From assembly GCF_002160255.1 (NCBI RefSeq), contig NZ_NFKF01000003.1:186001-250000 (forward strand): a stretch of 64,000 nucleotides of DNA. The letters are read 5' to 3'. The first letter of the stretch is position 1; every line of letters starts with the position of its first letter. The position numbers and the translations under genes were made by a program. This DNA comes from Olsenella sp. An188. GTDB taxonomy: Bacteria > Actinomycetota > Coriobacteriia > Coriobacteriales > Atopobiaceae. This document shows, one piece after another, positions 1-7,897 of this stretch. The notes under the pieces were generated by a model. That model was not told where the DNA came from. It searched no databases and saw only the letters and a program-made list of their open reading frames with translations.

Positions 1-19
1 GGCTATCATATCCTGGAGT

Positions 20-33
20 TGGAAACGTTTCCA
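20..33. promoter_or_regulatory. LacI/GalR-type operator upstream of MFS permease
   Basis: The 14-bp perfect palindrome TGGAAACGTTTCCA lies about 30 bp before the permease start. It has the central CG and A/T-rich half-sites typical of LacI/GalR-family operators and is one base off the CcpA cre consensus. Inference: a sugar- or carbon-responsive LacI-family repressor controls the permease. No such regulator lies in the window; it could be just beyond the left edge. Confidence 0.6.
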
Positions 34-64
34 TATACACATACGCACGCACCTCGGAGGCACC

Positions 65-1255
65 ATGTCCACCGTCCTTCTCGTCGTCATTTACGTGGCC
101 TTCGTCGGCCTGGGCATTCCCGACTCGCTCTTCGGCGCGGCGTGGCCCGCCGTCTACGCCGACCTCGGCGTCCCCGTCTCGTGGGGGAGCGTTGTCACCA
201 TGGTCGTCTCGTGCGGGACCATCGTCTCGAGCCTGGCCTCCGCCGCGGTGATCTCCCGCTTTGGGACGGGTCGCGTCACCGCCGCGTCCACCGCGCTCAC
301 TGCCGTGGCGCTCGCGGGCTTTGCCGTGGCGCCCTCCTTCCCGTGGCTGTGCGTGCTCGCCGTCCCGCTGGGCCTGGGCGCCGGCGCCATCGACACGGCG
401 CTCAACAACTACGTGGCGCTGCACTACCGCGCCACACACATGAACTTCCTGCACTGTGCCTACGGGGTGGGGGTGACCGTCAGCCCGTTCATCATGTCCG
501 TCGCGCTCTCGGGCGGCACGTGGCGCGACGGCTACCTCGGGGCGACGCTCTGCCAGGTGCTCATCTGCGTGCTCACGGTGGCCATCCTGCCGCTCTGGGG
601 CCGCGTCGGGCACGAGGCCGACGAGTCGGGCGAGAAGGACGTGGAGACGCGCGCCGTAAGCCCGCTCTCCCTCGTGCGCCGCCACGACGTCCGCCTGGCG
701 TGCCTGGTCTTTCTCTGCTCGGTGGCCATCGAGTGCGTCTGCAACAACTGGGGGACGAGCTACCTCGTCAACGACCGGGGGCTTGATCCCGCCGCAGCCG
801 CGGGCATGGTCACGGTCTACTACGTGGGCGTGACGGCGGGACGCTTCCTCTCCGGCGTGCTCGCCAACCGGCTCTCGAGCAAGCAGCTCGTGGGGCTGGG
901 GCAGATCGTCACCTTCGTGGCCGTCCTCGTCCTGCTCCTGCCGCTTCCGGCGTCGGCCGCGCCGGTGGGGCTGTTCCTCGTGGGGTTTGGCAACAGCCCG
1001 CTCTACCCCAACATGCTCCACCTCACGCCCCGCCTGTTTGGCCGCGAGCTCTCCCAGGCGGTGATCGGCGTGCAGATGGCGGCGTCGTACCTGGGGTCGC
1101 TGCTGCTCGCCCCGCTCTTCGGCGTGCTCGGCCAGGCGTTTGGGTTCTGGCTCTTCCCGGTGTGCCTGCTCGCGCTCTCCCTGGTGGTGCTGGGCTCCTT
1201 CGTGGCGCTCATGCGCCTCAAGGGGTGGCGCCCGCGCCGGCCCGCGCGCTCGTAG
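65..1255 (+). CDS. MFS transporter, fucose-permease-like
   Basis: A 396-residue, strongly hydrophobic protein with the segment spacing of a 12-helix major facilitator permease. The N-terminus enters the membrane at once (MSTVLLVVIYVAFVGLG) and a charged central loop near residues 185-200 separates two six-helix halves. The start at 65 follows a GGAGG site. The general look is of the FucP-like sugar/proton symporter group, but the substrate cannot be read from sequence. The operator at 20-33 suggests carbon-source control. The central loop contains GEKD, encoded by one copy of the 12-mer GGCGAGAAGGAC (629-640). Confidence 0.85.
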   Translation: MSTVLLVVIYVAFVGLGIPDSLFGAAWPAVYADLGVPVSWGSVVTMVVSCGTIVSSLASAAVISRFGTGRVTAASTALTAVALAGFAVAPSFPWLCVLAVPLGLGAGAIDTALNNYVALHYRATHMNFLHCAYGVGVTVSPFIMSVALSGGTWRDGYLGATLCQVLICVLTVAILPLWGRVGHEADESGEKDVETRAVSPLSLVRRHDVRLACLVFLCSVAIECVCNNWGTSYLVNDRGLDPAAAAGMVTVYYVGVTAGRFLSGVLANRLSSKQLVGLGQIVTFVAVLVLLLPLPASAAPVGLFLVGFGNSPLYPNMLHLTPRLFGRELSQAVIGVQMAASYLGSLLLAPLFGVLGQAFGFWLFPVCLLALSLVVLGSFVALMRLKGWRPRRPARS

Positions 1256-1313
1256 GGGCGCGGGGCGCCGCACGGCGGCGGGTGCTATCCTCTTGGGCGA
1301 GGAGGGTGGTCGC

Positions 1314-1751
1314 ATGCGCATCTACAAGGGCAATCCCGAGCTTGTGTTCCGCGGTCGGGTGGCGCCGTGGTACGGCGCGGTCTCGGGCCTGGTGTGCGTC
1401 GCCGCGGCGGTGCTGGCGCTCCAGCCGGGGATGACCCCGTTCGTGCCGGCCTCGCTGCTCGTCGTGAGTGCCTTCGCGCTGTGGCCCGTGGTGGTCCGCA
1501 ACCGCGTGGAGCTCTACAAGGACCGCCTCGAGATTGTCTTTGGCTGGGGGCGCACGATCATCCCGTACGACCACGTTCGCGGCGTGCGGCGCTTCGGCGG
1601 CGCCGCGCACGAGCAGGCGACGATGCACAACTGCGCCGCCTCTATGGAGGGCGTCTTCATCGAGGCGCCCCGCGACGGCGACGCGGCGGTGTCGGTGATC
1701 GGCGACGACGTGCTGGTCGCGGAGCTGCGCCGCCGGGTGGGGCTGGATTAG
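1314..1751 (+). CDS. small membrane protein with bacterial PH-like domain
   Basis: This 145-residue protein starts at ATG 1314 behind a GAGGAGG site. Residues about 20-60 form two hydrophobic helices (AVSGLVCVAAAVLAL and SLLVVSAFALWPVVV). They are followed by a beta-rich tail (RVELYKDRLEIVFGWGRTIIPYDHVRGVRRF) typical of bacterial PH-like domains. Such proteins are usually small integral membrane proteins of unknown function. It lies 58 bp downstream of the permease and could share its transcript. No catalytic motif is visible. Confidence 0.7.
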   Translation: MRIYKGNPELVFRGRVAPWYGAVSGLVCVAAAVLALQPGMTPFVPASLLVVSAFALWPVVVRNRVELYKDRLEIVFGWGRTIIPYDHVRGVRRFGGAAHEQATMHNCAASMEGVFIEAPRDGDAAVSVIGDDVLVAELRRRVGLD

Positions 1752-1785
1752 CCCCTCGCGCCGCGGCGGTCGTTCTTCTCGGCCA

Positions 1786-1926
1786 AACCGTCCGGAACCT
1801 GCACCTTCCCGGAATACGTGCAGCTTGCGGTCGCTTTGGCGAGAAAAACCGTCCGGAACCTGCACGTATCCGGCACACGTGCAGCTTGCGGTCGAATCCG
1901 GGCCAAAAACCGTCCGGAACCTGCAC
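1786..1926. repeat. 61-bp tandem repeat with hairpin-forming units
   Basis: CCGTCCGGAACCTGCAC occurs at 1788, 1849 and 1910, exactly 61 bp apart. Between the copies ACGTGCAGCTTGCGGTCG is repeated at about 1816 and 1877, so each unit can fold CCTGCACGT against ACGTGCAG. The array ends 48 bp before the methyltransferase start. A related block with CCGTCCGCAACCTGCA lies at 42481-42622. With under three units and no leader or cas genes it is not a CRISPR. Confidence 0.85.
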
Positions 1927-1973
1927 GTCCTCCCTCCGGGTGGTATCGTCGACACCGTCGACCGAGGGAGGGG

Positions 1974-2912
1974 ATGCCCGTGCGCCACACGACCGTCTAC
2001 GACTCGCCGCTGGGCGAGATGCTGCTCGCGAGCGACGGCCAGGCGCTCACGGGCCTGTGGTTCGAGGGCCAGCGCCACGCGGCCGCGGGACTCTCGCCAG
2101 ACGCGACGCCCCGCGACGACCTGCCCGTCTTCGAGGCAGCCCGCTCCTGGCTCCGCTCGTACTTCTCGGGCGAGAAGAACGTCGAGCCGCCGGCCCTCAG
2201 GCTCGAGGGGACCCCCTTCCAGGGCTGCGTCTGGGACGCCCTGCGCGAGGTGCCCTACGGGAGTACCGTCACCTACGGCGAGCTTGCCGCCCGCGTCGGG
2301 CGGCGCCTCGGGCGCGCCACCTCCGCGCGGGCCGTGGGGTCTGCCGTGGGCCGCAACCCCGTCTCCGTCATCGTGGGCTGCCATCGGGTGCTCGGCGCGC
2401 GCGGCGAGCTCACCGGCTACGCGGGCGGACTCTGGCGCAAGCGAGCCCTTCTCGCCCTCGAGCGCGACGGCGTGGTCGCCCGGGAGGCGACCGAGCGCCC
2501 CGCGGCCCTCGTCGCCGCGCTTGCCGACGTCTGGGAGCGCTCGGTGCGCGCGACGCACGACTTCCTGCTCCCGGGCGAGGTCGAGCGCCTGCGCGCGGTG
2601 GTGCCGGACGCCCTCGAGGGGGTGCCGCGCCTCCTCGTGGCCGAGGAGGCCGGGACGCCCGTGGGGTTTCTCGGCGCGGACGGCGACTTCGTGGAGATGC
2701 TCTTCGTCGACCCAGGCTGGCGGGGCAGGGGAGTGGGCCGCGTCCTCATGTCCCGCGCGACGGAGGCGCTCGGCGCGCGCGAGGTCTCGGTCAACGAGCA
2801 GAACCCGCAGGCGGTGGGCTTCTACGAGCACCTGGGCTTCAGCGCCTACCGGCGCACGCCCGTCGACGACGACGGCCGCCCCTACCCGCTGCTCTACATG
2901 AGGCTCGCCTAG
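1974..2912 (+). CDS. O6-methylguanine-DNA methyltransferase fused to GNAT acetyltransferase
   Basis: A 312-residue fusion. Residues about 1-165 are an Ogt/MGMT suicide methyltransferase: TPFQGCVWDALREVPYGSTVTYGELA is the helix-turn-helix side and VIVGCHRVLG carries the acceptor Cys136. The usual PCHRV is GCHRV here, keeping Cys and His. Residues about 190-312 are a GNAT N-acetyltransferase with the acetyl-CoA loop VDPGWRGRGVGRVLM and the C-terminal NPQAVGFYEHLGF. The start at 1974 follows GGGAGGGG. The first domain repairs alkylated guanine; the acetyltransferase substrate is unknown. GEKN at about residue 67 is encoded by a copy of the 12-mer (2169-2180). Confidence 0.88.
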   Translation: MPVRHTTVYDSPLGEMLLASDGQALTGLWFEGQRHAAAGLSPDATPRDDLPVFEAARSWLRSYFSGEKNVEPPALRLEGTPFQGCVWDALREVPYGSTVTYGELAARVGRRLGRATSARAVGSAVGRNPVSVIVGCHRVLGARGELTGYAGGLWRKRALLALERDGVVAREATERPAALVAALADVWERSVRATHDFLLPGEVERLRAVVPDALEGVPRLLVAEEAGTPVGFLGADGDFVEMLFVDPGWRGRGVGRVLMSRATEALGAREVSVNEQNPQAVGFYEHLGFSAYRRTPVDDDGRPYPLLYMRLA

Positions 2913-2913
2913 C

Positions 2914-3147
2914 GTGCGCCGGCGCAGGGGCGTCGTGGAAGACGGACGGATTGAGACAGATAGGCTGGTGCTTCGCCTCGTGCGCCCGGAGGACGACGCG
3001 CCGGCGCTTCTCGCCATGCTCTCCGACGAGCGGGCGGCGGGCCTTGCCTTCCTCACCGCGACGCACGACGAGCTCAACCCCGCGAGCGGGGCCGTCATGC
3101 GCGCGTGCGGGCTCACGTATCGCTACCCGCGGCACTGGGTGGACTGA
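2914..3147 (+). pseudogene. internally deleted GNAT (RimJ/RimL-type) acetyltransferase remnant
   Basis: A 77-codon frame opens with GTG at 2914 (or 2935), just after the preceding stop. Its N-terminus (IETDRLVLRLVRPEDDAPAL) matches the start of RimJ/RimL-type acetyltransferases. Its C-terminus (NPASGAVMRACGLTYRYPRH) matches their end, but the roughly 90-residue middle, including the acetyl-CoA-binding loop, is missing. The junction is in frame (LTATHDELNPASG), so a short protein could still be made. I read it as a deletion derivative without activity. The acetyltransferase domain next door may reflect local duplication. Confidence 0.7.
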
Positions 3148-3221
3148 GCGCCGCATGCGGGCCCGCGCCGCCGTGCCCGGCCGGCGCGCTACCATGGGAG
3201 CACGACGAGGGAGGAGGCCCC

Positions 3222-4367
3222 ATGAGCACGCCCGCGCGACCCGATCTCACCCGCGGCGAGCTTCTCGCCGTCACGCTGGAGCGCCAGCACCTCCTGCGCC
3301 GCGACGCGTCGTGCGTGCAGGTGGCATCCGACCTGCTGGGCCTCCAGGCGCAGTTCTCGACCGGCCCGCGTGACGCCCTGCGCGCCCGCGCGGCCGACTT
3401 CTCGCCGCAGGGCTGGGACCGTGGCCTGGTCAAGATCTGGTCGCACCGCGGCACCATCCACGTGGTGCCCGCCCACGAGCTGTGGCTGCACCTCTCCGCG
3501 CGCGACAACCGCGGCTCGCTCACCGACCTCTGGGACGGCTGGGGGATCCCGGCCGGGGAGGCCGAGCGCTGGGCGGACGTCATCCGCGCCGAGGTCTCGT
3601 CCGGCCCGCGCGGGCGCGAGGAGCTCAAGGAGGCGTGCCGCGCGGCGGGCATGTCGGACTGGCTGCTGGAGCGCGTGTTCAACGGCTGGGGCGGCCTGCT
3701 CAAGGAGATGTGCGACCGCGGCATGCTCGTCTACGAGGCGGGAACGGCCAAGCGCTTCGCTGCCGCGCCCTCTCCGGCCAGCTGGCTCCCGCGCGACGAG
3801 GCGCGCGCCGAGCTCGCGCGCCGCTACTTCGAGCGCTACGGCCCCGCAACCGTGCAGGACTGTGCGGCCTTCCTGGGCTATCGCGCCTCGGAGGTGGCGT
3901 CGCTCGTCCGTCGCTCGGCGCTGCCGCTGCGCGAGCTCACCTGCCGGGGCGCCACGCTCGCCTACCTCGGGGAGCTGCCCTCGCCCTCGGAGGCGCACGT
4001 GCCCGGCTGCGTGCTGCTCGCCCCCTTCGACCAGCTCGTGCTCGGGTACCGCGACCGCTCGCGCCTCATCGACGCGCCCGACCTGCCGCGCGTCACCAAC
4101 CGAGCGGGCATCGTCTTCGCGACGGTCCTCTACCGCGGCCGCGCCCGCGCCCGCTGGAGGCGGGAGGGGAGGCGCGTGACGGTCACGGAGTTCCGCCCGC
4201 TCTCGGACACGGCGCGCGCCGCGATTGCGGGCCGCGTGAGGAGGTTCTTCTCGCCGGAGCGTGTGGAGGTTCGCTTTAGGGGCGAGAAGGACGCGCCCGC
4301 CCCGCGCCCCTTTGACACGGACGGCCTCCCGAGCGAGCTGCGTGCGCGCGGGGGAGCGGAGGGGTAG
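3222..4367 (+). CDS. AlkZ/YcaQ-family DNA glycosylase (HTH_42)
   Basis: A 381-residue protein of the winged-helix HTH_42 superfamily. The signature LLGLQAQFSTGPRDAL at residues 38-53 contains the Q-x-Q motif (Gln42, Gln44) used by AlkZ-type glycosylases to excise bulky or crosslinked bases. It is followed by WSHRGTIHVVPAHEL, a conserved family block. Later blocks (PATVQDCAAFLGY; LLAPFDQLVLGYRDRSRLI) also fit. The start at 3222 follows GGAGGAGG. The family is known for DNA crosslink repair, often self-resistance to genotoxins; with the methyltransferase at 1974 it makes a small alkylation-repair neighbourhood. The substrate is not inferable. Confidence 0.8.
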   Translation: MSTPARPDLTRGELLAVTLERQHLLRRDASCVQVASDLLGLQAQFSTGPRDALRARAADFSPQGWDRGLVKIWSHRGTIHVVPAHELWLHLSARDNRGSLTDLWDGWGIPAGEAERWADVIRAEVSSGPRGREELKEACRAAGMSDWLLERVFNGWGGLLKEMCDRGMLVYEAGTAKRFAAAPSPASWLPRDEARAELARRYFERYGPATVQDCAAFLGYRASEVASLVRRSALPLRELTCRGATLAYLGELPSPSEAHVPGCVLLAPFDQLVLGYRDRSRLIDAPDLPRVTNRAGIVFATVLYRGRARARWRREGRRVTVTEFRPLSDTARAAIAGRVRRFFSPERVEVRFRGEKDAPAPRPFDTDGLPSELRARGGAEG

Positions 4368-4371
4368 CGGC

Positions 4372-4908
4372 TCAGCCCCGCAGGTGCTCGAGCACCGGCT
4401 GCAGGTACTCGCGCCGCGTGCCGTCAAAGCCCTCGCGCATGGCTTCGAGCGCGAAGGCGACGCGCGGGTCGGTCCTGGCCGCCTTGGCCTGCATGCGGAA
4501 GAACGCCCGCATGGCCAGCCTGTCGAGCGCGCACAGGCGGTCGAAGTCAAAGCCGCCCTGGCAGTAGAAGCGCGCGAGGCGGGGGTAGCGGTCTTGCGGG
4601 AACGCCTGGTCGAAGGCGGCGTCGGTCTCGCTCTTTGGCCACTCGTCGCTCGGCATGGGGTAGGCCCCCACGCCCACGACCACGTAGCGGCGCTCGGGGC
4701 GCTCCTCCATGAGGTCGCGCAGCCAGCGTGCGCCCTTGAGCCCTCCCGCGTGGAACCAGCTGAGAAAGACGAGCGTCTCCGCAGCGGCCACGGAGGACGA
4801 GGCGCGCTCGTCGAACGGGACGGCCCTGGTCTCGAGGGACTCCGCGAGCCAGCGCGCGTACCTCTCGGTAAACCCGGTCTGCGAGCAGTAGACGACGGCG
4901 ATGCTCAT
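4372..4908 (-). CDS. flavodoxin-domain protein
   Basis: 178 residues starting MSIAVVYCSQTGFTERYA, whose S-Q-T-G-F-T stretch is the FMN phosphate-binding loop of flavodoxins. The rest is consistent with the flavodoxin/HemG-like family (VFLSWFHAGGLKG, VVVGVGAYPMPSDEWPK). ATG 4908 has an AAGGAG site six bases away; an in-frame GTG at 4914 overlaps the TetR stop as GTGA and is the alternative start. It follows the TetR gene on the same strand, so the two likely form an operon under TetR autocontrol. The electron partner is unknown. Confidence 0.75.
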   Translation of the reverse strand: MSIAVVYCSQTGFTERYARWLAESLETRAVPFDERASSSVAAAETLVFLSWFHAGGLKGARWLRDLMEERPERRYVVVGVGAYPMPSDEWPKSETDAAFDQAFPQDRYPRLARFYCQGGFDFDRLCALDRLAMRAFFRMQAKAARTDPRVAFALEAMREGFDGTRREYLQPVLEHLRG

Positions 4909-4910
4909 GC

Positions 4911-5534
4911 TCACTCCTTCGCTCGGTGCTGGGCGAGAAACGCCTCGAGGTGGCGCTCGACGAGGCGGCGCGCCTCCGGCCAGGGCGTGCCCTCGCAGAG
5001 CGCGAGGAACACGGGCCCGTGGAACTGGCGGGCCGCGAGGTCGACCTCGCAGGGGGAGAAGAGGCCGGCGTCGACGAGGCGCGAGAAGATCGCGCGCTGC
5101 AGCTCGAGCGGGCGCTCGACGAAGACGGTGCGGTAGAGCTCGTCGCAGCGAGGGTCCGCGTGGCGCGCGCCCTCGAGCACGCGGCGCAGGCGCACGATGC
5201 CGGCGTCCGCGAAGAAGGGCTCGTAGCTGGCGAGAACCACCTCGGTGAGCGCGGGACCGTCTGCGAGGTAGGCGCTCGCGTCGTCGGTGGGGTGGGCGAG
5301 GGCGCGCCGGGAGCGCAGCGCCTGCGTCAGGCGGTCGAGTTGGTGTTCCACCGCCGCGCCGAAGATGGCCTGCTTGCCGGGGAAGTGGCTGTAGAGCGAG
5401 GCCTCGCGCAGGCCCACCGCGGCCGCGACGTCGCGCATCGTCGTCGCGGCGTAGCCCTTCTCGGCAAACACCTCGAGGGCGCGCTCGCAGATGAGGCGCT
5501 TGGTGTCGCGCGTTGGCCCGGCCGGTCGTCCCAT
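4911..5534 (-). CDS. TetR-family transcriptional regulator
   Basis: 207 residues. The N-terminal helix-turn-helix (LICERALEVFAEKGYAATTMRDVAAAVGLREASLYSHFPGK) is classic TetR; the C-terminal half is the variable ligand domain. The start at 5534 (MGRPAG) has a GGGAGGAAGC site, unlike the more upstream frame-open codons. It precedes the flavodoxin gene with translational overlap or a two-base gap. The palindrome at 5556-5575, immediately upstream, is the probable operator and would also cover the divergent YjbR-TipAS promoter. The effector is unknown. Confidence 0.88.
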   Translation of the reverse strand: MGRPAGPTRDTKRLICERALEVFAEKGYAATTMRDVAAAVGLREASLYSHFPGKQAIFGAAVEHQLDRLTQALRSRRALAHPTDDASAYLADGPALTEVVLASYEPFFADAGIVRLRRVLEGARHADPRCDELYRTVFVERPLELQRAIFSRLVDAGLFSPCEVDLAARQFHGPVFLALCEGTPWPEARRLVERHLEAFLAQHRAKE

Positions 5535-5555
5535 GCTTCCTCCCGTGGTCGTCAA

Positions 5556-5575
5556 AACCTAGTATACGCTAGGTT
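5556..5575. promoter_or_regulatory. probable TetR operator in divergent promoter
   Basis: AACCTAG and CTAGGTT form a 7-bp inverted repeat around TATACG, 22 bp upstream of the TetR start and in the gap to the divergent gene at 5654. The internal TATAC also resembles a -10 box. Position and symmetry suit autorepression by the adjacent TetR protein. Confidence 0.6.
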
Positions 5576-5653
5576 TACGGTGACGGGCAAGGACGGGAGG
5601 GCGCTCTGATATGCTGGCCCCAGGCGAGTCGCGCGACGTGCGGAGGAGGGGCC

Positions 5654-6490
5654 ATGGACCTTGCGAGCATCGAGGAACGCCTGCTCTCGCGTCCCGGCGC
5701 CACCCGCGCCCTGCACGAGAAGTGGGGCTGGATGGTGTACTGGGTGGGCGGCCGGCAGTTTGCCTGCGAGTTCGAGGTGTCCCCGGACGCCAGGCCGCCC
5801 TACGCGGGGCGCCACCTGCTCTCGCTCAAGTGCGACCCCGACCGCATCCGGGAGCTCCGCGAGGAGCGGCCCGACGCGGTGCTGCCGGGCTACTACTCCG
5901 ACGGGCGGACGTGGATCTCCGTTGACCTGAGCTCGGACCTTCCGGAGGGCCTCGTGCTCGAGCTCTGCGACCTGAGCTACGACCTCGTCTTCTCCCGGCT
6001 GACCAAGCGCGCCCAGCGCGAGATCCTTGCCGAGAGCGCTGCCGCGGCGAAAGGGGTCGAGGACATGGACAAGCACGAGGCCTTCGAGGCGCTCAAGCGC
6101 CGGGAGATCGAGGAGAACGAGCGCGCGTACGGCCGCGAAGCGCGCGAGCGCTACGGCGACGACGCGGTGGACGCGGCAAACGAGCGCCTGTCCTCGCTTT
6201 CTCGCGACGAGTGGGGCGAGAAAGGCCAGCTCGAGCAGGCCATCAAGGAGCAGCTGCGCGCTGCCATGGCGACGGGCGACCCGGCGGGCGACGCTGCCCG
6301 CGAGCTCGCGCAGATGCACGAGCGCTGGATTCGCCTGCACTGGGGAGAGGGGCACTACTCGCGCGAGGCGCATCGCGGTCTCGCGCAGATGTATCTTGCG
6401 GACGACCGCTTTCGCGCGTACTACGATGAGGCGGCGGGCGAGGGTGCGACGGAGTTTCTGGTCGCCGCGCTCGAGTCATACCTGGCGTAG
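5654..6490 (+). CDS. MmcQ/YjbR domain fused to TipAS antibiotic-recognition domain
   Basis: A 278-residue fusion. Residues about 1-118 are MmcQ/YjbR-like (CyaY-like fold): FACEFEVSPDARPPYAGRHL, then CDPDRIRELREERPDAVLPGY and W(I)SVDLSSDLPEGLVLELCDLSYDLV. Residues about 138-278 match TipAS, the all-helical thiopeptide-binding domain of TipA regulators (EVDAA-type linker, ERLSSLSRDEW, ARELAQMHERWIRLHW, YLADDRFRAYYDEAAGEGA). TipAS normally follows a MerR winged helix; here the partner is YjbR. It starts 11 bases after a GGAGG and is divergent from TetR-flavodoxin. Role inferred: drug binding or sensing, with unknown output. Confidence 0.82.
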   Translation: MDLASIEERLLSRPGATRALHEKWGWMVYWVGGRQFACEFEVSPDARPPYAGRHLLSLKCDPDRIRELREERPDAVLPGYYSDGRTWISVDLSSDLPEGLVLELCDLSYDLVFSRLTKRAQREILAESAAAAKGVEDMDKHEAFEALKRREIEENERAYGREARERYGDDAVDAANERLSSLSRDEWGEKGQLEQAIKEQLRAAMATGDPAGDAARELAQMHERWIRLHWGEGHYSREAHRGLAQMYLADDRFRAYYDEAAGEGATEFLVAALESYLA

Positions 6491-6507
6491 CCGGCGGGAG
6501 GGGCCTC

Positions 6508-6573
6508 ATGGGCGAGAAGGGCGTGCAGCTCACCAACTTCCTCATGGAGAAGGACCTGGGCACTGGGCGGTAG
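6508..6573 (+). CDS. possible 21-residue peptide (doubtful)
   Basis: ATG 6508 follows GGGAGGGG by a few bases and opens MGEKGVQLTNFLMEKDLGTGR before a stop at 6571. It is too short to recognise. The GEK at its start is the GGCGAGAAG word again. It may be the 5' fragment of a lost gene or chance. Confidence 0.2.
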   Translation: MGEKGVQLTNFLMEKDLGTGR

Positions 6574-6601
6574 GCAGGTGCCCAGGCCCGCACCCCTCTC
6601 G

Positions 6602-7387
6602 CTATTCGTTCAGCTTGCCCGCCACGAGGATCGGCACGAAGAAGACCGCGCAGCCGAGAAGCCCGACCGTGGTGTTGGCCAGGACGTCTCCCAGCGCAAG
6701 CTCGAGCGCCGGCAGCAGCACCGCCGCGGCGGCGGCCGACCAGCGGGCCGCGCGGCAGATGGCGGGCCAGTTGCCGTTGTGGACGCGCATGAGGCAGCCG
6801 AGGTTCATGCGGAAGGGGCCCTGCGTCACGAAGGAGATGCGGTTCTCGTCGTAGTATCCGGGCAGGGTCTCGTGGCAGAAGAACGAGAACCACGCCAGCG
6901 CCACGAGCATGAGGAGGCCTCCGGCGACGGCCGGATCGGCGAGGCCCGAGAGGAGCTGGTCAAGATTGCGCGAGAAGACCACGCGCGCGGTGAGCAGGCC
7001 CCAGACGGCGACCGTCGCCGCAAAGGCGGCGCACCGCAGCGCCCGCTGCCGCCCGGTGAGCGTCGCGCCCGAGAGGTCGAGCGAGGCGGCGATGAGCCAG
7101 TCGGCCTCGGCGCGCCCCAGGCGCTCCTCGTTCGGTGCCTCCTCGCAGGCCATGAGCTCGGAGATGGAGAGGCCGAGCGCGTCGGCGAGCGGCACGAGCA
7201 AAGGGACACTCGGCAGGCTGAGGCCACGCTCCCACTTGCTCACGGTCTTGTCGCTCACGTAGAGGCGCTCGGCGAGCTGTCGCTGCGTGAGGCCGCGCTC
7301 GGCGCGGACGCGGGCGACAAACGCGCCGAGGGTCGCGGCGTCGAGCTGCGGGGTCTTCGGCTCGCGCGGCTTTGGGTCGTCTGCCAT
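6602..7387 (-). CDS. XRE-family regulator with C-terminal membrane domain
   Basis: 261 residues. Residues about 15-75 hold a Cro/CI-type helix-turn-helix (VRAERGLTQRQLAERLYVSDKTVSKWERGLSLP). The C-terminal half has four hydrophobic segments (for example AAFAATVAVWGLLTARVVF, AGGLLMLVALAWFSFF, TTVGLLGCAVFFVPILVAG). The start at 7387 has a perfect AAAGGAGGAG. Membrane-tethered XRE regulators are common in Coriobacteria and Firmicutes; the signal is not predictable. The convergent gene to its left ends before 6573. Confidence 0.82.
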   Translation of the reverse strand: MADDPKPREPKTPQLDAATLGAFVARVRAERGLTQRQLAERLYVSDKTVSKWERGLSLPSVPLLVPLADALGLSISELMACEEAPNEERLGRAEADWLIAASLDLSGATLTGRQRALRCAAFAATVAVWGLLTARVVFSRNLDQLLSGLADPAVAGGLLMLVALAWFSFFCHETLPGYYDENRISFVTQGPFRMNLGCLMRVHNGNWPAICRAARWSAAAAAVLLPALELALGDVLANTTVGLLGCAVFFVPILVAGKLNE

Positions 7388-7498
7388 GTGGTCTCCTCCT
7401 TTGGGTCGAAGCGTGGCCACGATGCTGCGCCGCGGTGCCGGGCGCGTCAATCGACCGTTGGGCGAGTTGGCGTCTACCTGCGAAAACGCATGCGACGG

Positions 7499-7849
7499 CT
7501 ACGAGCGCAGGATCTTCTCCATGGCGCGCCCGCGGGCGAGCTCGTCGACGAGCTTGTCGAGGTAGCGGGCGTTCTGTTCCACGGGGTCGGCAATGGCGGC
7601 AACGTCAACGCCGCAGACCTTGCCGGTGATGAGCGCGCGGTTGGGGTTCAGCGCGGGAGCCTCCGAGAAGAACGTCTCGTAGTCAACGCCGGCCGCGATC
7701 TGGCGCTCGAGGCCGGCGACGTCGTATCCGGTGAGCCAGCAGGTCACCTCGTCGACCTCCTCGCGCGTGCGGCCCTTGCGCTCGGCCTTCTGGACGAGCA
7801 GCGGGTAGACCTTGGCGAGCGACATCCTTGCGATCGGCGTGCGCGGCAT
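7499..7849 (-). CDS. DUF2200 family protein
   Basis: A 116-residue protein matching DUF2200: the N-terminal MSLAKVYPLLVQKAERKGRT, then EEVDEVTCWLTGYDVAGLE, and the C-terminal IADPVEQNARYLDKLVDELA. Start ATG 7849 has AAGGAGG. The family is cytosolic, widespread and of unknown function. It is divergently arranged with the GrpB/deaminase gene. Confidence 0.85.
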   Translation of the reverse strand: MPRTPIARMSLAKVYPLLVQKAERKGRTREEVDEVTCWLTGYDVAGLERQIAAGVDYETFFSEAPALNPNRALITGKVCGVDVAAIADPVEQNARYLDKLVDELARGRAMEKILRS

Positions 7850-7897
7850 GGTGCCTCCTTCGCGTGGCGCGGGCGTGCGCCCAGTGTAGCGCGTGGG

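Noticed and set aside
1786-1926. CRISPR array from the 61-bp periodic repeat
   Set aside because: Fewer than three units, the intervening sequence is repeated rather than unique, and no cas genes are present.
1218-3116. A long minus-strand frame across the PH-like and methyltransferase genes
   Set aside because: Antisense shadow in high-G+C DNA, lacking domains and a ribosome site.
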